Positions 17,371 to 26,590 of a DNA stretch of 64,000 nt are shown one piece after another (the stretch's first letter is position 1; each line of letters opens with the position of its first letter). Origin of the DNA: Sphingomonas sp. Leaf343 (lineage in GTDB: Bacteria; Pseudomonadota; Alphaproteobacteria; Sphingomonadales; Sphingomonadaceae); contig NZ_LMPG01000013.1 in assembly GCF_001423765.1 (NCBI RefSeq), positions 237,396 through 301,395 of the forward strand, given 5' to 3'. The notes below the pieces were generated by a model. It had not been told where the DNA came from. It worked only from the letters and a program-made list of their open reading frames with translations, and ran no database searches. A program made the position numbers and the translations under genes.

Positions 17371-18636
17371 TTAAATGGTCACGAGGCCGGTCGGCCAGGT
17401 CAGCGCCTCGCCCTTGTCCATCGCCTGTTCGCCCAGCAGCGACGCGACGCTGGCATTATACGCCTGATACAAAAGCCCCGGCAGCGGCTTGCCCGATCGC
17501 ACCGCCTCTCCGAAGCCCTCGAACTGGAGCATCGTCTCGTCATATTCGCCCCAGCCGAGCGAATCGCCCGGCGTGGTGACGGGCAATTCCGGGAACCACG
17601 TCGCGCCACCGATCGGCACGACGCGCTTGTGCCCGCGCTTCACGTCGGCCTGCATCCGTTGCAGCGCCAGCGTCTTGGGCGGGATTTCCTGATAGATGCG
17701 GCCGAGTTCGGGCTCGATCGATCCCTTGCTCCCCTGGATCTGCTCCTCGCAGCCATAGCGCGCATTGTTCAGCAGCGACGTGTAGATGAACTTCCGCCCG
17801 CCCGCATATTCGTAGATCAGCGCGACATGGTCGTACACCTCGCGCCCGTCCTTCCAGTAGCAGATGCTGCCGGAGCCCAGCACGCGCGTCGGCACGCCGT
17901 CGAGGAACCAGTTGCCGACCTGTAGCTGGTGCGTCGCCAGCTCCGTCATCAGCCCGGCGGAGCTTTCGCGGTACAGCCGCCAGTTGATGCGGCGATCGTT
18001 GCTGTCCGCCGGCACCGGCCGCCGCCAGCTGTTGTTGCGGTGCCAGCTCGCCCGGATCTGCGTGATCGTGCCGATCTCACCGGCCTTCACCCTGCGCAGC
18101 GCGTTGAGGTAGGTCGGATGGAACATGCGCTGGTGCCCGATCTGGAGCACCTTGCGGCTGTCCTGCGACTTGCGGACCATCGCGCCGCAATCGGCGATCG
18201 TCCGCGCCATCGCCTTCTCGCACCAGACATGCAGGCCGGCGTCGAACGCATCCATGCTGTGCTTCGCGTGCATGTTCAGCGGCGTCGCGATCACCACCGC
18301 GTCCAGCCCGCCCGCGTCCAGCATAGCGCGATGATCGGCGAAGGTCGGCGTCCCCGCCGCGACCCATTGCTGCGCCTTGACGATATTGGGTGCATAGGTG
18401 TCGCAGATCGCGGCGACCATGCAGTTGCGCGTCTTGCCGATATTCTGGATCAACGCGCGACCGCGATCGCCCGTGCCGATCACGCCCAGCCGCACCTTGC
18501 CCGTGCCCAGCGTCTGCGCCCCCGCTGCCATCGCGGCCCAGGGCGTCGCCGCGGACATCGCCGCGCCCGCCGTGGCCATCAGCACGCGATCGATGAACGA
18601 TCGGCGCGTGAGGTCGAAATCCTTCTCGGTCATCAC
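17371..18636 (-). CDS. Tat-exported Gfo/Idh/MocA-family oxidoreductase (second of the cluster)
   Basis: A 421-aa protein with a strong Tat leader (LTRRSFIDRVLMATAGAAMSAATPWAAMAAG). The Rossmann motif is VIGTGDRGRAL. The catalytic lysine is in CEKAMARTI, where EKP has become EKA, and the C-terminal domain has SAGLMTELATHQLQVGNWF with the expected active-site histidine. Exported members carry preloaded NAD(P), as in Zymomonas glucose-fructose oxidoreductase. The start overlaps the ApbE-like stop by 4 bp, so translation of the two is likely coupled. Proposed role: ring-carbon oxidation of a glycoside for DUF1080 cleavage. Confidence 0.88.
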   Translation of the reverse strand: MMTEKDFDLTRRSFIDRVLMATAGAAMSAATPWAAMAAGAQTLGTGKVRLGVIGTGDRGRALIQNIGKTRNCMVAAICDTYAPNIVKAQQWVAAGTPTFADHRAMLDAGGLDAVVIATPLNMHAKHSMDAFDAGLHVWCEKAMARTIADCGAMVRKSQDSRKVLQIGHQRMFHPTYLNALRRVKAGEIGTITQIRASWHRNNSWRRPVPADSNDRRINWRLYRESSAGLMTELATHQLQVGNWFLDGVPTRVLGSGSICYWKDGREVYDHVALIYEYAGGRKFIYTSLLNNARYGCEEQIQGSKGSIEPELGRIYQEIPPKTLALQRMQADVKRGHKRVVPIGGATWFPELPVTTPGDSLGWGEYDETMLQFEGFGEAVRSGKPLPGLLYQAYNASVASLLGEQAMDKGEALTWPTGLVTI

Positions 18637-19481
18637 ACAAGCATCCTGGCTGATTCAACGGGGGCAAGATCGAACAGGAACCGCCGCGCACCGCCCCGCA
18701 GGCGCGCGACCTCGTCGTCGGCGGCGACGATCAGCGCGGTGCTGAGCATCTCCGCATGCGATCCGCTGCGATCGACCACCACGGCGGATCGCGCGGCGCT
18801 GATGACGGCGGCATCGGTCGGCCGGATCATCGCCGCACGACCGGGCGCGAGCGTGCCGGCCCCGACCGTGGACGAGATCGACAGCGCCTCGTCGGCCAAC
18901 TCCAGCTCGATCAGCACGCGGTCGGGGCGCAGCGGATCGGGGATCGAGAACGGCCAGCCGCCACCCAGCGGATGCTCGCCGATCACCGCGATCGAACTCT
19001 CCCCCGCCGACAGCAGCGCGCAGGAGACGCCCGCCCGGCGCAGTTCCGCCGCCGCCCGGTCGAGCGCGAAGCCCTTGCCGAACCCGCCGAAATCCAGCGC
19101 GAGCGGCTGGAGCGCGGCGATACGGCGAGTACCTTCGTCGAACTGCACGTCGCTCCACCCGCCTGCCTGCCGCGCATCGGCGGTCGGGTCGAACAGCCCG
19201 AGCGTCAGGTCCCGTGCCGCGTCGATCGCGACCAGCGCGTCGAACAGCACCGGATCGTCCACCGCGACGCCCTGCCCCGCAAGCAACGCCTCGTTCAGCG
19301 CCGTCGTCACGGACGGGCGATGGATCGTCAGCGCATCGTCCACCGCCTCGATCGCGCGCCGCGCCAGCATCAGCGCGTCGTCGTCGCCGGGACCGAACCG
19401 GTGCAATTCCACGCGCGTGCCCATCGCGAAGAAGCACGCGATACCCGTGCTGTCCGACGATGGTCGCGCGTCCAGCGTCAT
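18633..19481 (-). CDS. Divergent ApbE-like FAD:protein FMN transferase
   Basis: A 282-aa protein with the overall ApbE layout: FFAMGTRVELHRFG at the N terminus, a central GLFDPTADAR, the family core LDFGGFGKGFALDRAAAELRRAGV, and a C-terminal HAEMLSTALIVA matching the usual ADALSTAL metal-binding segment. Two things are odd. The HHIxDPxTG loop is degraded to AAMIRPTD, and the usual aspartate in ADALS is glutamate. There is no signal peptide and no FMN-acceptor protein nearby. The ATG at 19481 follows the Gfo gene by 14 bp; frames extending to 19631 would overlap it. It may flavinylate a protein of this pathway or have a changed function. Confidence 0.7.
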   Translation of the reverse strand: MTLDARPSSDSTGIACFFAMGTRVELHRFGPGDDDALMLARRAIEAVDDALTIHRPSVTTALNEALLAGQGVAVDDPVLFDALVAIDAARDLTLGLFDPTADARQAGGWSDVQFDEGTRRIAALQPLALDFGGFGKGFALDRAAAELRRAGVSCALLSAGESSIAVIGEHPLGGGWPFSIPDPLRPDRVLIELELADEALSISSTVGAGTLAPGRAAMIRPTDAAVISAARSAVVVDRSGSHAEMLSTALIVAADDEVARLRGGARRFLFDLAPVESARMLV

Positions 19482-19495
19482 GATCGCATCCGGCG

Positions 19496-20809
19496 TCAGG
19501 CCTTGACCTCCCAGCCGGGCTGATAGTCCACGGACCACAGCTTCATCGCCTCCGCGCTGGTCGGCTTGCCGGTGGTGGGGTCGACGGTCAGCACGCTCTT
19601 CGTCCGATACGCCATATTTCCCAGATGGCACAACGTCGTACTGATATGCCCCTCCGCAATCGGGGAGGCGAGCTGGTTCGATCGACCACGGATCACATCG
19701 AGGAAATTGGCGGCGTGATACACGTCCAGCGCCCCCTCCCCGACCGTGCCCGTCGTCTCCGAACTGTTCGGCGCGGTCACCTGCCGGATCGACTTGCCGG
19801 CCAGATCGTACAGCTCGAACCCGTTGCGATCGACCACCGCCGATCCCTTCGTGCCCAGCAACAGCACGCCACGCCCGCGGCCATAGGTCAGCTGCCCGTT
19901 GCAGCTCTGCCCGTTCCAGCGGATCGCGCGATCATTGTCGTAGATCAGGTCGAGCGCGAGCGAATCGTACATCTCCCAATCGTCGCCCTGATAGAAGCGC
20001 CGCGCGCCGCGCGCCGACACCGTCTTCGGATAGGTCACGCCCATCAACCAGCGCGCCACGTCCAGTTCGTGCATCGCGTTGTTGCAGATCTCGCCGGTGC
20101 CGTACTTCCAGAACCAGTGCCAGTTGTAGTGGACCAGGTTCGACCGGTACGACCCGCGCGGGCGTGGCCCCTGCCACATGTCCCAGTTCAGCTCGGCCGG
20201 CGGCGCGACCTCCTTGCCGTTGCCGATCGACTTGCGATTGTTCGCGTACCAGGTCTGCGCCTCGTACACGTCGCCCAGTTCGCCCGCCTGGATCATCGTA
20301 CGAAGCTGCTGCGTCTCGCGGCTGCTGCGCTGCTGGTTGCCGACCTGCAACGTCCGCCCGGTGCGCTTCTGCGCGGCGATCAGCGCCTCGCCCTCGGCCG
20401 GCGCGATCCCGATCGGCTTTTCGATATAGCAGTGGCGCCCCGAATCCATCGCGTCGATCGCCAGCTTGGCATGCCAGTGATCGGGCGTCGCGACGGTGAC
20501 GATGTCGACCGCCTTCTTGTCCAGCAACCGTCGGTAATCGGCCTCGGTCTTGATCCTCGCATTGCCCTTGGCGGCGAAGGCGGCGGCGCGTTTCGCCAGC
20601 ACCGCGGAATCGCAATCGACCAGATGCGTGATCTCGACGTTCGGCTGCTTCGCGAAGGCGCTCATATGCGCCTGTCCGCGGCCGTTGACGCCGACCACGG
20701 CCACCCGCAGCCGGTCGTTCGCGCCCTTGATCTGCGCATAGCTGCGCGCGCTGATCGCGATCCCCAGCGCCGCGCCGGCCCCGGTCATCATCGTGCGACG
20801 GTCGAGCAT
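19496..20809 (-). CDS. Tat-exported Gfo/Idh/MocA-family oxidoreductase (first of the cluster)
   Basis: A 437-aa oxidoreductase with leader MLDRRTMMTGAGAALGIAIS, Rossmann motif VVGVNGRGQAH, TVATPDHWHAKLAI and the intact catalytic motif YIEKPIG. The C-terminal domain has NWHWFWKYGTGEICNNAMHELD. It is close to the family that oxidises glycosides or inositols at ring carbons and is the most canonical of the three here. The start at 20809 is chosen because AAGGGGG lies about nine bases upstream; an ATG at 20818 would abut the ribosome-binding site, and the longer frame to 21049 overlaps the DUF1080 gene. Confidence 0.9.
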   Translation of the reverse strand: MLDRRTMMTGAGAALGIAISARSYAQIKGANDRLRVAVVGVNGRGQAHMSAFAKQPNVEITHLVDCDSAVLAKRAAAFAAKGNARIKTEADYRRLLDKKAVDIVTVATPDHWHAKLAIDAMDSGRHCYIEKPIGIAPAEGEALIAAQKRTGRTLQVGNQQRSSRETQQLRTMIQAGELGDVYEAQTWYANNRKSIGNGKEVAPPAELNWDMWQGPRPRGSYRSNLVHYNWHWFWKYGTGEICNNAMHELDVARWLMGVTYPKTVSARGARRFYQGDDWEMYDSLALDLIYDNDRAIRWNGQSCNGQLTYGRGRGVLLLGTKGSAVVDRNGFELYDLAGKSIRQVTAPNSSETTGTVGEGALDVYHAANFLDVIRGRSNQLASPIAEGHISTTLCHLGNMAYRTKSVLTVDPTTGKPTSAEAMKLWSVDYQPGWEVKA

Positions 20810-20823
20810 GTATCCCATCCCCC

Positions 20824-22308
20824 TTAAAGTTCGCGGATCTTGATAGATCGGAAATCGACGCGGTTGCCGTGATCCTGCAACAGGATCGGCCCCTGCTCCC
20901 ACTCGCCGAAATTCGGCCATTTGGCGTATTTGCTCTGCGCGACCAGCGCCCGGAACTCCGGCGAGCCGCGCTCGTAGTCGACGACCTTGAAGCCGTTCAG
21001 CCAATGCTCGACATGCTTGCCGCGCACGACGATGACGGCGCGGTTCCACTCGCCCGGCGGGTTGACCCGCTTGCCCGGGCTGTCCGGGTCGAGCAGGTTG
21101 CGCGCGGTGATGAGGTCGTACAGCGACCCGATCGTGCGGTTGCCGTCGCGGCCCATCTTGGCGTCCGGATGCCGGGCATCGTCCAGCAACTGATACTCCA
21201 GCCCGATCGCCGATCCGTCACCCTTCAACAGATTGGGGTCGACGAAATACTTGATGCCGCTGTTCGCCCCCTCGGTCAGGCGGAAATCGACCGAAAGCTC
21301 GAAATTGCGGTAGTCGCGCGTCGTGATGATGTCGCCGCCATTGGTCGACTCCGCACCGCCCGCGCCCTCGACCGTCAGCAGGCCGTTCGCCATCGACCAG
21401 CCCTTCTTGGGAAAGCCGGCCGCCTTCGCGCTGCGCCAGCCTTTCGCCGTCCTGCCGTCCCACAACAGCTTCCATCCAGCGCGTTGTTCGCCGCTCGACA
21501 GGCGGTTCGACAGCCAGCCCTGCTGCTCGATCCCCGTCGCTGGCCCCGTCGCGGACCCCGTCGCTGGCCCCGTCTCAGGCAGCGCGAAGCGCGCGGGCCG
21601 GTCGGTAATCATCCGCACGTTGCGGAACCGCGCTTCCGGATGCCGCGCCGCCTCGTCGTCCGGAATGGCGTGGACCTGGAACGCGATGAAGCCGCGCGCG
21701 TCGACATCGTCGACCACGTCCGCCGCCGGCACGCCGTTGACCCACGTCCTCAGCCGGTCGCCGATCGCCTCCACCCGGTAATGATTCCAGTCGCCCGACC
21801 GGAAGGTCCGCCGCGCCGCCTCGTTACGGCCCAGCGTATAGAGCCATTGCCGCCGCTGCTCGTCGTACAGCCCGCCACTCCACGCGCGCTTCGACGGGTC
21901 GATCTCCGCCTGATAGCCGAATACGACGCCGTTCCTGTAATCCGGCCGGCTCTGCCCCCGGATCATCACGCCGGAATTCAGCTTCGGATCGGTCTTCGCA
22001 TCGAATTCGATGATGAAGTCGCCATATTGCGCGTCCGACACCAGCCAGCTGTTCGTCTTGCTGATCTCCGCGCGTCCGACCAGTTCGCCGTCCGCGACTG
22101 CATAGGTCGCCTTGCCGCCGACCGCATGCCAGCCGGCCAGACCGGCGCGCGGCGTCACGTCGCGCCACGGCGCATCCGCCTGTTTCGCCTGAGCCTGGTT
22201 CGACTGAGCCTGCCCCACCTCAACCGGCGCGGCCGCCGGAACCGATCCGGCTGCGGCCAGCGATGCGGTCGCCACGGCCAGAACCGCAAACCCTCGGACC
22301 ATCCTCAT
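20824..22308 (-). CDS. Exported tandem DUF1080 protein (3-keto-disaccharide hydrolase family, two domains)
   Basis: A 494-aa protein with a signal peptide (MRMVRGFAVLAVATASLAAAG) and two consecutive DUF1080/PF06439 concanavalin-like domains. Domain 1 (about residues 45-235) has FIIEFDAKTDPKLNSGVMIRGQ and DWNHYRVEAIGDRLRTWVNG. Domain 2 (about 270-494) has GWKLLWDGRTAKGWRS, FELSVDFRLTEGANSGIKYF and WNRAVIVVRGKHVEHWLNG. The linker is a short repeat rich in TGPATG. Characterised relatives cleave 3-keto-glycosides made by Gfo/Idh/MocA enzymes. It heads the operon that encodes three such enzymes, so it is the best candidate for the bond-breaking step. Confidence 0.88.
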   Translation of the reverse strand: MRMVRGFAVLAVATASLAAAGSVPAAAPVEVGQAQSNQAQAKQADAPWRDVTPRAGLAGWHAVGGKATYAVADGELVGRAEISKTNSWLVSDAQYGDFIIEFDAKTDPKLNSGVMIRGQSRPDYRNGVVFGYQAEIDPSKRAWSGGLYDEQRRQWLYTLGRNEAARRTFRSGDWNHYRVEAIGDRLRTWVNGVPAADVVDDVDARGFIAFQVHAIPDDEAARHPEARFRNVRMITDRPARFALPETGPATGSATGPATGIEQQGWLSNRLSSGEQRAGWKLLWDGRTAKGWRSAKAAGFPKKGWSMANGLLTVEGAGGAESTNGGDIITTRDYRNFELSVDFRLTEGANSGIKYFVDPNLLKGDGSAIGLEYQLLDDARHPDAKMGRDGNRTIGSLYDLITARNLLDPDSPGKRVNPPGEWNRAVIVVRGKHVEHWLNGFKVVDYERGSPEFRALVAQSKYAKWPNFGEWEQGPILLQDHGNRVDFRSIKIREL

Positions 22309-22421
22309 GTGCCTTGCCCCTGCTGGGCGATCGACCTGACGCGAATCGCGGCATCGGCCTTCGCCTGTTATCATGTATGCACCGGTGCTTGTCGCACCTC
22401 TCCTGCCACCGACCCTAAATC

Positions 22422-22456
22422 GTGGTCGGACCACACGCAATAGAGATGTCAGACAT
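22422..22456. promoter_or_regulatory. Two palindromic candidate operators for the FadR/UxuR-type regulator
   Basis: Between the divergent DUF1080 and GntR genes lie GTGGTC-G-GACCAC (22422-22434) and ATGTC-A-GACAT (22446-22456), both perfect palindromes around a single central base. Both fit the GT-N3-AC core of FCD-type GntR operators, and the first matches the FadR consensus TGGTCNGACCA exactly. They are positioned to control both the oxidoreductase operon and the regulator itself. A further palindrome, GCACCGGTGC, lies at 22379-22388. Confidence 0.6.
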
Positions 22457-22515
22457 TTGTCGCCAAACCGACTTTCCGCTACAGTCGGTCGGCAGCGTCG
22501 AGCAGAGGAACTGGA

Positions 22516-23262
22516 ATGCGCAAGACAGAGAGTGGCGGCAAGCTGTATCGCCGGATCGTCGATGCGATCATGACCGATATCGCCGCCGGCCTGTTTCCCG
22601 TCGGATCGCGCCTGCCCGCCGAACGCGACCTGACCGAACGGTTCAAGGTCAGTCGCCCCACCGTCCGCGAGGCGATGATCGCGCTGGAGATGCAGGGCAT
22701 GGTCGAGGCCCGGAAAGGGTCCGGCGTCTTCGTGATGGCGACCGGCACCGCCGACGCGGATCGGGAACTCGACATCGGGGCGTTCGAGATCACCGAAGCC
22801 CGCCGCCTGCTGGAAGGCGAAGTCGCCGCCGTCGCCGCGACCGAGATCGATGCCGCGCAACTCGCTGAATTACGGTCCTTGCTGGCGCAGATGAAGCAGA
22901 CCGACAACGCCGCGGCCGAGGATGCCGACCGCCGCTTCCACATCGCCATCGCGGAGGCGACGGGCAACGCCGTCATCATCGCCGCGGTCACCGACTTCTG
23001 GGATATGCGCTTCCGGTCGCCGCTGGCGCGCGAGGTCCTGCTCAAGGCCGGCAGCCTCGGCACCGAAAGCCGCATGGCCGAACATGGCCGCATCCTGAGC
23101 GCCCTCGAGGCGCGCTCGCCGGTCGATGCGCGCAACGCCATGCGCGACCATCTCAGTCGCGTGATCGACCATCTGCTCGACGTCACCGAAACCGAGGCGG
23201 TCGAACGCGCCCGCGCCGAGGCGGTGCAGCGTCGTCATGCGCTGGCGCGCCGTTCGGTCTGA
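22516..23262 (+). CDS. GntR-family regulator, FCD subfamily (UxuR/ExuR-like)
   Basis: A 248-aa DNA-binding repressor. Residues 9-75 are a GntR winged helix (YRRIVDAIMTDIAAGLFPVGSRLPAERDL, VSRPTVREAMIALEMQGMVEARKGSGVFV). The C-terminal FCD ligand-binding domain spans about residues 95-225, with metal-ligand-type residues in DRRFHIAIAEATGN and AEHGRILSALEARSP. FCD regulators of this type respond to hexuronates or related acids. It is divergent from the oxidoreductase operon and upstream of the receptor-uxuA-uxaC-transporter set, the natural targets. Candidate operators are in the divergent gap and upstream of uxuA. Confidence 0.88.
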   Translation: MRKTESGGKLYRRIVDAIMTDIAAGLFPVGSRLPAERDLTERFKVSRPTVREAMIALEMQGMVEARKGSGVFVMATGTADADRELDIGAFEITEARRLLEGEVAAVAATEIDAAQLAELRSLLAQMKQTDNAAAEDADRRFHIAIAEATGNAVIIAAVTDFWDMRFRSPLAREVLLKAGSLGTESRMAEHGRILSALEARSPVDARNAMRDHLSRVIDHLLDVTETEAVERARAEAVQRRHALARRSV

Positions 23263-23322
23263 ACCATTCCGCGCCCGGCCACTGATCGATCGTTTGTTGT
23301 AAGACGCACTTGTCATATCTCC

Positions 23323-23347
23323 CTTACATTGATACCTGACATGTAAG
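23323..23347. promoter_or_regulatory. 7-11-7 inverted repeat upstream of the TonB-dependent receptor
   Basis: CTTACAT (23323-23329) and ATGTAAG (23341-23347) form a perfect 7-bp inverted repeat with an 11-base spacer, about 80 bp before the receptor start. It could be an operator or part of the promoter; it does not match the GT-N3-AC motif of the neighbouring regulator sites. Confidence 0.35.
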
Positions 23348-23424
23348 GCAGGGCATCGAGCCACTGCCATTTGCACGGTCAGGACCGCGAACATGCGGCC
23401 GATCGTTGAAAAGGGGAGAGGGTT

Positions 23425-26400
23425 TTGACCTGTCAGCACGGCCATAAGCGCCACCTTTACGTCTCGATCAGCCTGCTGAGCCTGATCGCGGCCAGCCCGG
23501 CCTTCGCTCAGGATGCTGGCGCCGCCCTGTCGCCGCAGACCCCGTCCCCGGCCGCTGCCACCGCCGACCAAGAAACCCCGCCGCAGGTGACCGAATCCGG
23601 CGACAATGCCGACATCGTCGTCACCGGTTTCCGGGCATCGCTGAACAACGCCCTCAACCAGAAGCGCAACGAAACCGCCGCGATCGACAGCATCGTCGCG
23701 GAGGATATCGGCAAGTTCCCCGATTCGAACCTCGCCGAATCGATGCAGCGCATCCCCGGCGTCGCCCTGTCGCGCGGTGATGGCGGCGAGGGTCGCAACA
23801 TCTCCGTCCGCGGTCTGGGCGCGCAGTTCACCCGCGTCCGCATCAACGGCATGGAAGGCGTGTCGCAGGTCAGCGGCAGCGACATCCGCGGCGGCGTCGC
23901 CACCGGGCGTTCCTTCGACTTCGTCACCTTCCCGACCGAGATCTTCTCCAGCCTGTCGGTCCGCAAGACCTTGTCGGCGGATGTCGAGGAAGGATCGCTG
24001 GGCGCGACCGTCGACCTGCGCGCGCCCAAGCCGTTCGACCAGAAGAAGGACTTCGTGTTCTCCGGCACCGCGCGCGGCATCTACAACGACATCAAGAAGG
24101 ACATCGACCCGCGCCTGTCCGCCTTGGTGTCGAAGAAGTTCGGCGACACGTTCGGCATATTGGGCAGCATCGCCTATTCGAAGCGCCATATCGACGAATA
24201 TGCGTATTCGGCGGTCGATGTCGTGCCGACCACCGTCTACGGTCTGGCGCAACCCGCCGGCACGCCCAACGCCGGTGTGATCTTCCCCTTCTGTACGCCG
24301 GTCGGATATTCGTTCCGCGGCGCGGCGACGAACAGCCCGACCGTCGGCTACACGCAGCCCAACGGCGTGCCGATCGGCGCGGACGCCAATAATTGCAGTA
24401 CCGGCAATCCACGCACGGGCACCGCCGCCGCCTATGACTATATCATGGCGCGGACCGGCGTGAACGGCCGCCCCGGCGGCGGCGTCTATCTGCCCCGCCT
24501 GCCGCGCCCGGTGAAGAGCAGCCAGGATCAGGAGCGTCTGGCCGGATCGCTGACGCTGCAATGGAAGCCGGGCGACAACACCGACATCTCGATCGACGGC
24601 CTGTATTCGCGCTTCAAGGTCAACCGCCTCGACACGATGTTCGACGCGCGCTCGTTCGGCCGCGCCATCTCGAACAACGGCCAGCCGCTGACGTCGGTGC
24701 GGGAGATCGAGGTCGACGAGAACGGATCGCTGGTCCACGGCCTGTTCGACGGCGTCGACCTCCGCTCGGAAATGCAGGACGAGCGGTTCAAGTCCGAATA
24801 CAAGCAGGCCAATCTCAACATCGATCACCGCTTTTCCGACACGTTCCGCGTGTTCGGTCTGGCCGGCATCAACCAGTCGCGCCTCGACGTGAACCGGCTT
24901 CAGGTCGCGATCGACTCGAACGACACGCGCAACTGGGGCATCGATTTCCGCGACAATGCGGATATCCCGAAGATCGACTACGGGATCGACACCACCAATC
25001 CCGCGCTGTTCCGCTATGGCCCGCCGCTGTCGAACGGCGACCAGCAGGGTCAGCTGTCGAACTTCATCCGCCGCAATACGATCACCAGCAAGACGTTCGA
25101 ACTGAACGGCGAATGGGAAGCCGCCCGCAACTTCACGCTGCAGTTCGGTGGCCAGTACCGCACCAACAAATACACCGCGCGCGAACGGCAACTGGCGACC
25201 AACACGCCGCTGGCGCTGCCCTCCGGCGTCTCGATCGCCGACTTCTCGTTCGTCACCAGCGGCGTCGGCAAGAACCTCGATGGCCAACTGCAGGATTTCG
25301 TCTCGATCGATCCGGACAAGTTCCGCTCGGCGATCGGCCTCGACGGCTATGTCTATTGCAGCGTCGAATGCGCCAAGGGCACGTTCGGCGGCGTCGAGGA
25401 GAAGTACAGCTCCGGCTATCTGATGACGAAGTTCAACACCGAGGACATCCTGCCGTTCAAGCTGCGGGGCGATGCCGGCGTGCGCTACGTCCACACCAAC
25501 CTCGACACCTATGGCCCGATCACCACGGCGGCTCCGAGCGGATCGCTGTATCCGTCGCGCTTCGTGATCTCGAACGTCGGTCGCAAGTACGACGACTGGC
25601 TGCCGTCGATGAACCTGGCGCTGGATATCACGCCCGAACTTATCGCACGCGCCTCCGCGGCGCGGGTGATGTCGCGCCCCTCCTATGGCCAGCTGATCCC
25701 CGCCGGTTCCGCCAATCTGGTGATCCAGACCGCATCGTTCAGCAACCCGTTCCTAGACCCGATCCGCGCCAACACCTTCGACGCCTCGCTCGAATGGTAT
25801 TTCGCACCCGGATCGCTGATCTCGGTCGCCTATTTCTACAAGAACATCGAGACCTACATCCAGACGACCAGCCAGTCGGTGGCGTTCCAGGATATTGGCC
25901 TGCCGCTGACGCTGCTGAACGGCACGCAGTTGCGGCCCGGCGACCAGTTCACCGTCCAGCGCAGCAACAACACGCCGGGCGGGCCGCTGCGCGGGTTCGA
26001 GGTGAACGTGCAATTGCCGTTCACCTTCCTGCCGGGGGTGCTGCGCAATTTCGGCGCGCTGGCGAACTTCACGCGCGTGCGGTCGAACATCGACTATGTC
26101 ATCTCCTCGACGCTGACGCGCACCGCGCCGCTCGTCGGCCTGTCGCCGGAGACCGCCAGCGGCACGATCTATTACGAGGATAGCCGGTTCAGCATCCGCT
26201 CGACGCTCAACTACCGCTCCGCCTTCCTGACGGCGGTGCCCAGCGGTTCGGTCGATGCGGATTCGACGTCCAACGCCAGCTCGATCTTCGTCGACGCCTC
26301 GGCCTCGTACAACATCAGCGAGAACATCAAGCTGATCGCCGAAGTGTCGAACATCACCAACGAAACCAATCGCCTGACCGTCGACACCAATCGCAAGGAT

Positions 26401-26460
26401 CCGCTGTACACGGCCTATTTCGGCCGCACCTATGCGCTGGCGGTCAACTTCCAGTTCTGA
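23425..26460 (+). CDS. TonB-dependent outer membrane receptor
   Basis: A 1011-aa TonB-dependent transporter. After the signal peptide (HKRHLYVSISLLSLIAASPAFAQ) a TonB-box-like DIVVTGF precedes the plug domain, which has the sphingomonad/Caulobacter-type signature DSIVAEDIGKFPDSNLAESMQRIPG and ISVRGLGAQFTRVRING. The remaining 800 residues are barrel strands, ending in aromatic YALAVNFQF. The start is TTG, preceded by AAGGGGAGAGGG. It follows the UxuR-like regulator and precedes uxuA, so it probably imports a uronate-containing oligosaccharide. A terminator follows it, so uxuA needs its own promoter. Confidence 0.92.
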   Translation: MTCQHGHKRHLYVSISLLSLIAASPAFAQDAGAALSPQTPSPAAATADQETPPQVTESGDNADIVVTGFRASLNNALNQKRNETAAIDSIVAEDIGKFPDSNLAESMQRIPGVALSRGDGGEGRNISVRGLGAQFTRVRINGMEGVSQVSGSDIRGGVATGRSFDFVTFPTEIFSSLSVRKTLSADVEEGSLGATVDLRAPKPFDQKKDFVFSGTARGIYNDIKKDIDPRLSALVSKKFGDTFGILGSIAYSKRHIDEYAYSAVDVVPTTVYGLAQPAGTPNAGVIFPFCTPVGYSFRGAATNSPTVGYTQPNGVPIGADANNCSTGNPRTGTAAAYDYIMARTGVNGRPGGGVYLPRLPRPVKSSQDQERLAGSLTLQWKPGDNTDISIDGLYSRFKVNRLDTMFDARSFGRAISNNGQPLTSVREIEVDENGSLVHGLFDGVDLRSEMQDERFKSEYKQANLNIDHRFSDTFRVFGLAGINQSRLDVNRLQVAIDSNDTRNWGIDFRDNADIPKIDYGIDTTNPALFRYGPPLSNGDQQGQLSNFIRRNTITSKTFELNGEWEAARNFTLQFGGQYRTNKYTARERQLATNTPLALPSGVSIADFSFVTSGVGKNLDGQLQDFVSIDPDKFRSAIGLDGYVYCSVECAKGTFGGVEEKYSSGYLMTKFNTEDILPFKLRGDAGVRYVHTNLDTYGPITTAAPSGSLYPSRFVISNVGRKYDDWLPSMNLALDITPELIARASAARVMSRPSYGQLIPAGSANLVIQTASFSNPFLDPIRANTFDASLEWYFAPGSLISVAYFYKNIETYIQTTSQSVAFQDIGLPLTLLNGTQLRPGDQFTVQRSNNTPGGPLRGFEVNVQLPFTFLPGVLRNFGALANFTRVRSNIDYVISSTLTRTAPLVGLSPETASGTIYYEDSRFSIRSTLNYRSAFLTAVPSGSVDADSTSNASSIFVDASASYNISENIKLIAEVSNITNETNRLTVDTNRKDPLYTAYFGRTYALAVNFQF

Positions 26461-26525
26461 TCCCGGTCTTCAAGGATCGTCCCCCGGTCGGCATCGCCTT
26501 TCCTACCGATGCCGATAGAACGATA

Positions 26526-26568
26526 CGGGTGCATTGCGCGAATACGTGATGCACCCGCCTTTTTCTTT
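26526..26568 (+). terminator. Intrinsic terminator after the TonB-dependent receptor
   Basis: CGGGTGCAT (26526-26534) pairs perfectly with ATGCACCCG (26549-26557) across a 14-base loop, followed by CCTTTTTCTTT. It starts 65 bases after the receptor stop and separates it from uxuA. Confidence 0.85.
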
Positions 26569-26590
26569 CGGGACGAATCGCCGTCCGAAT

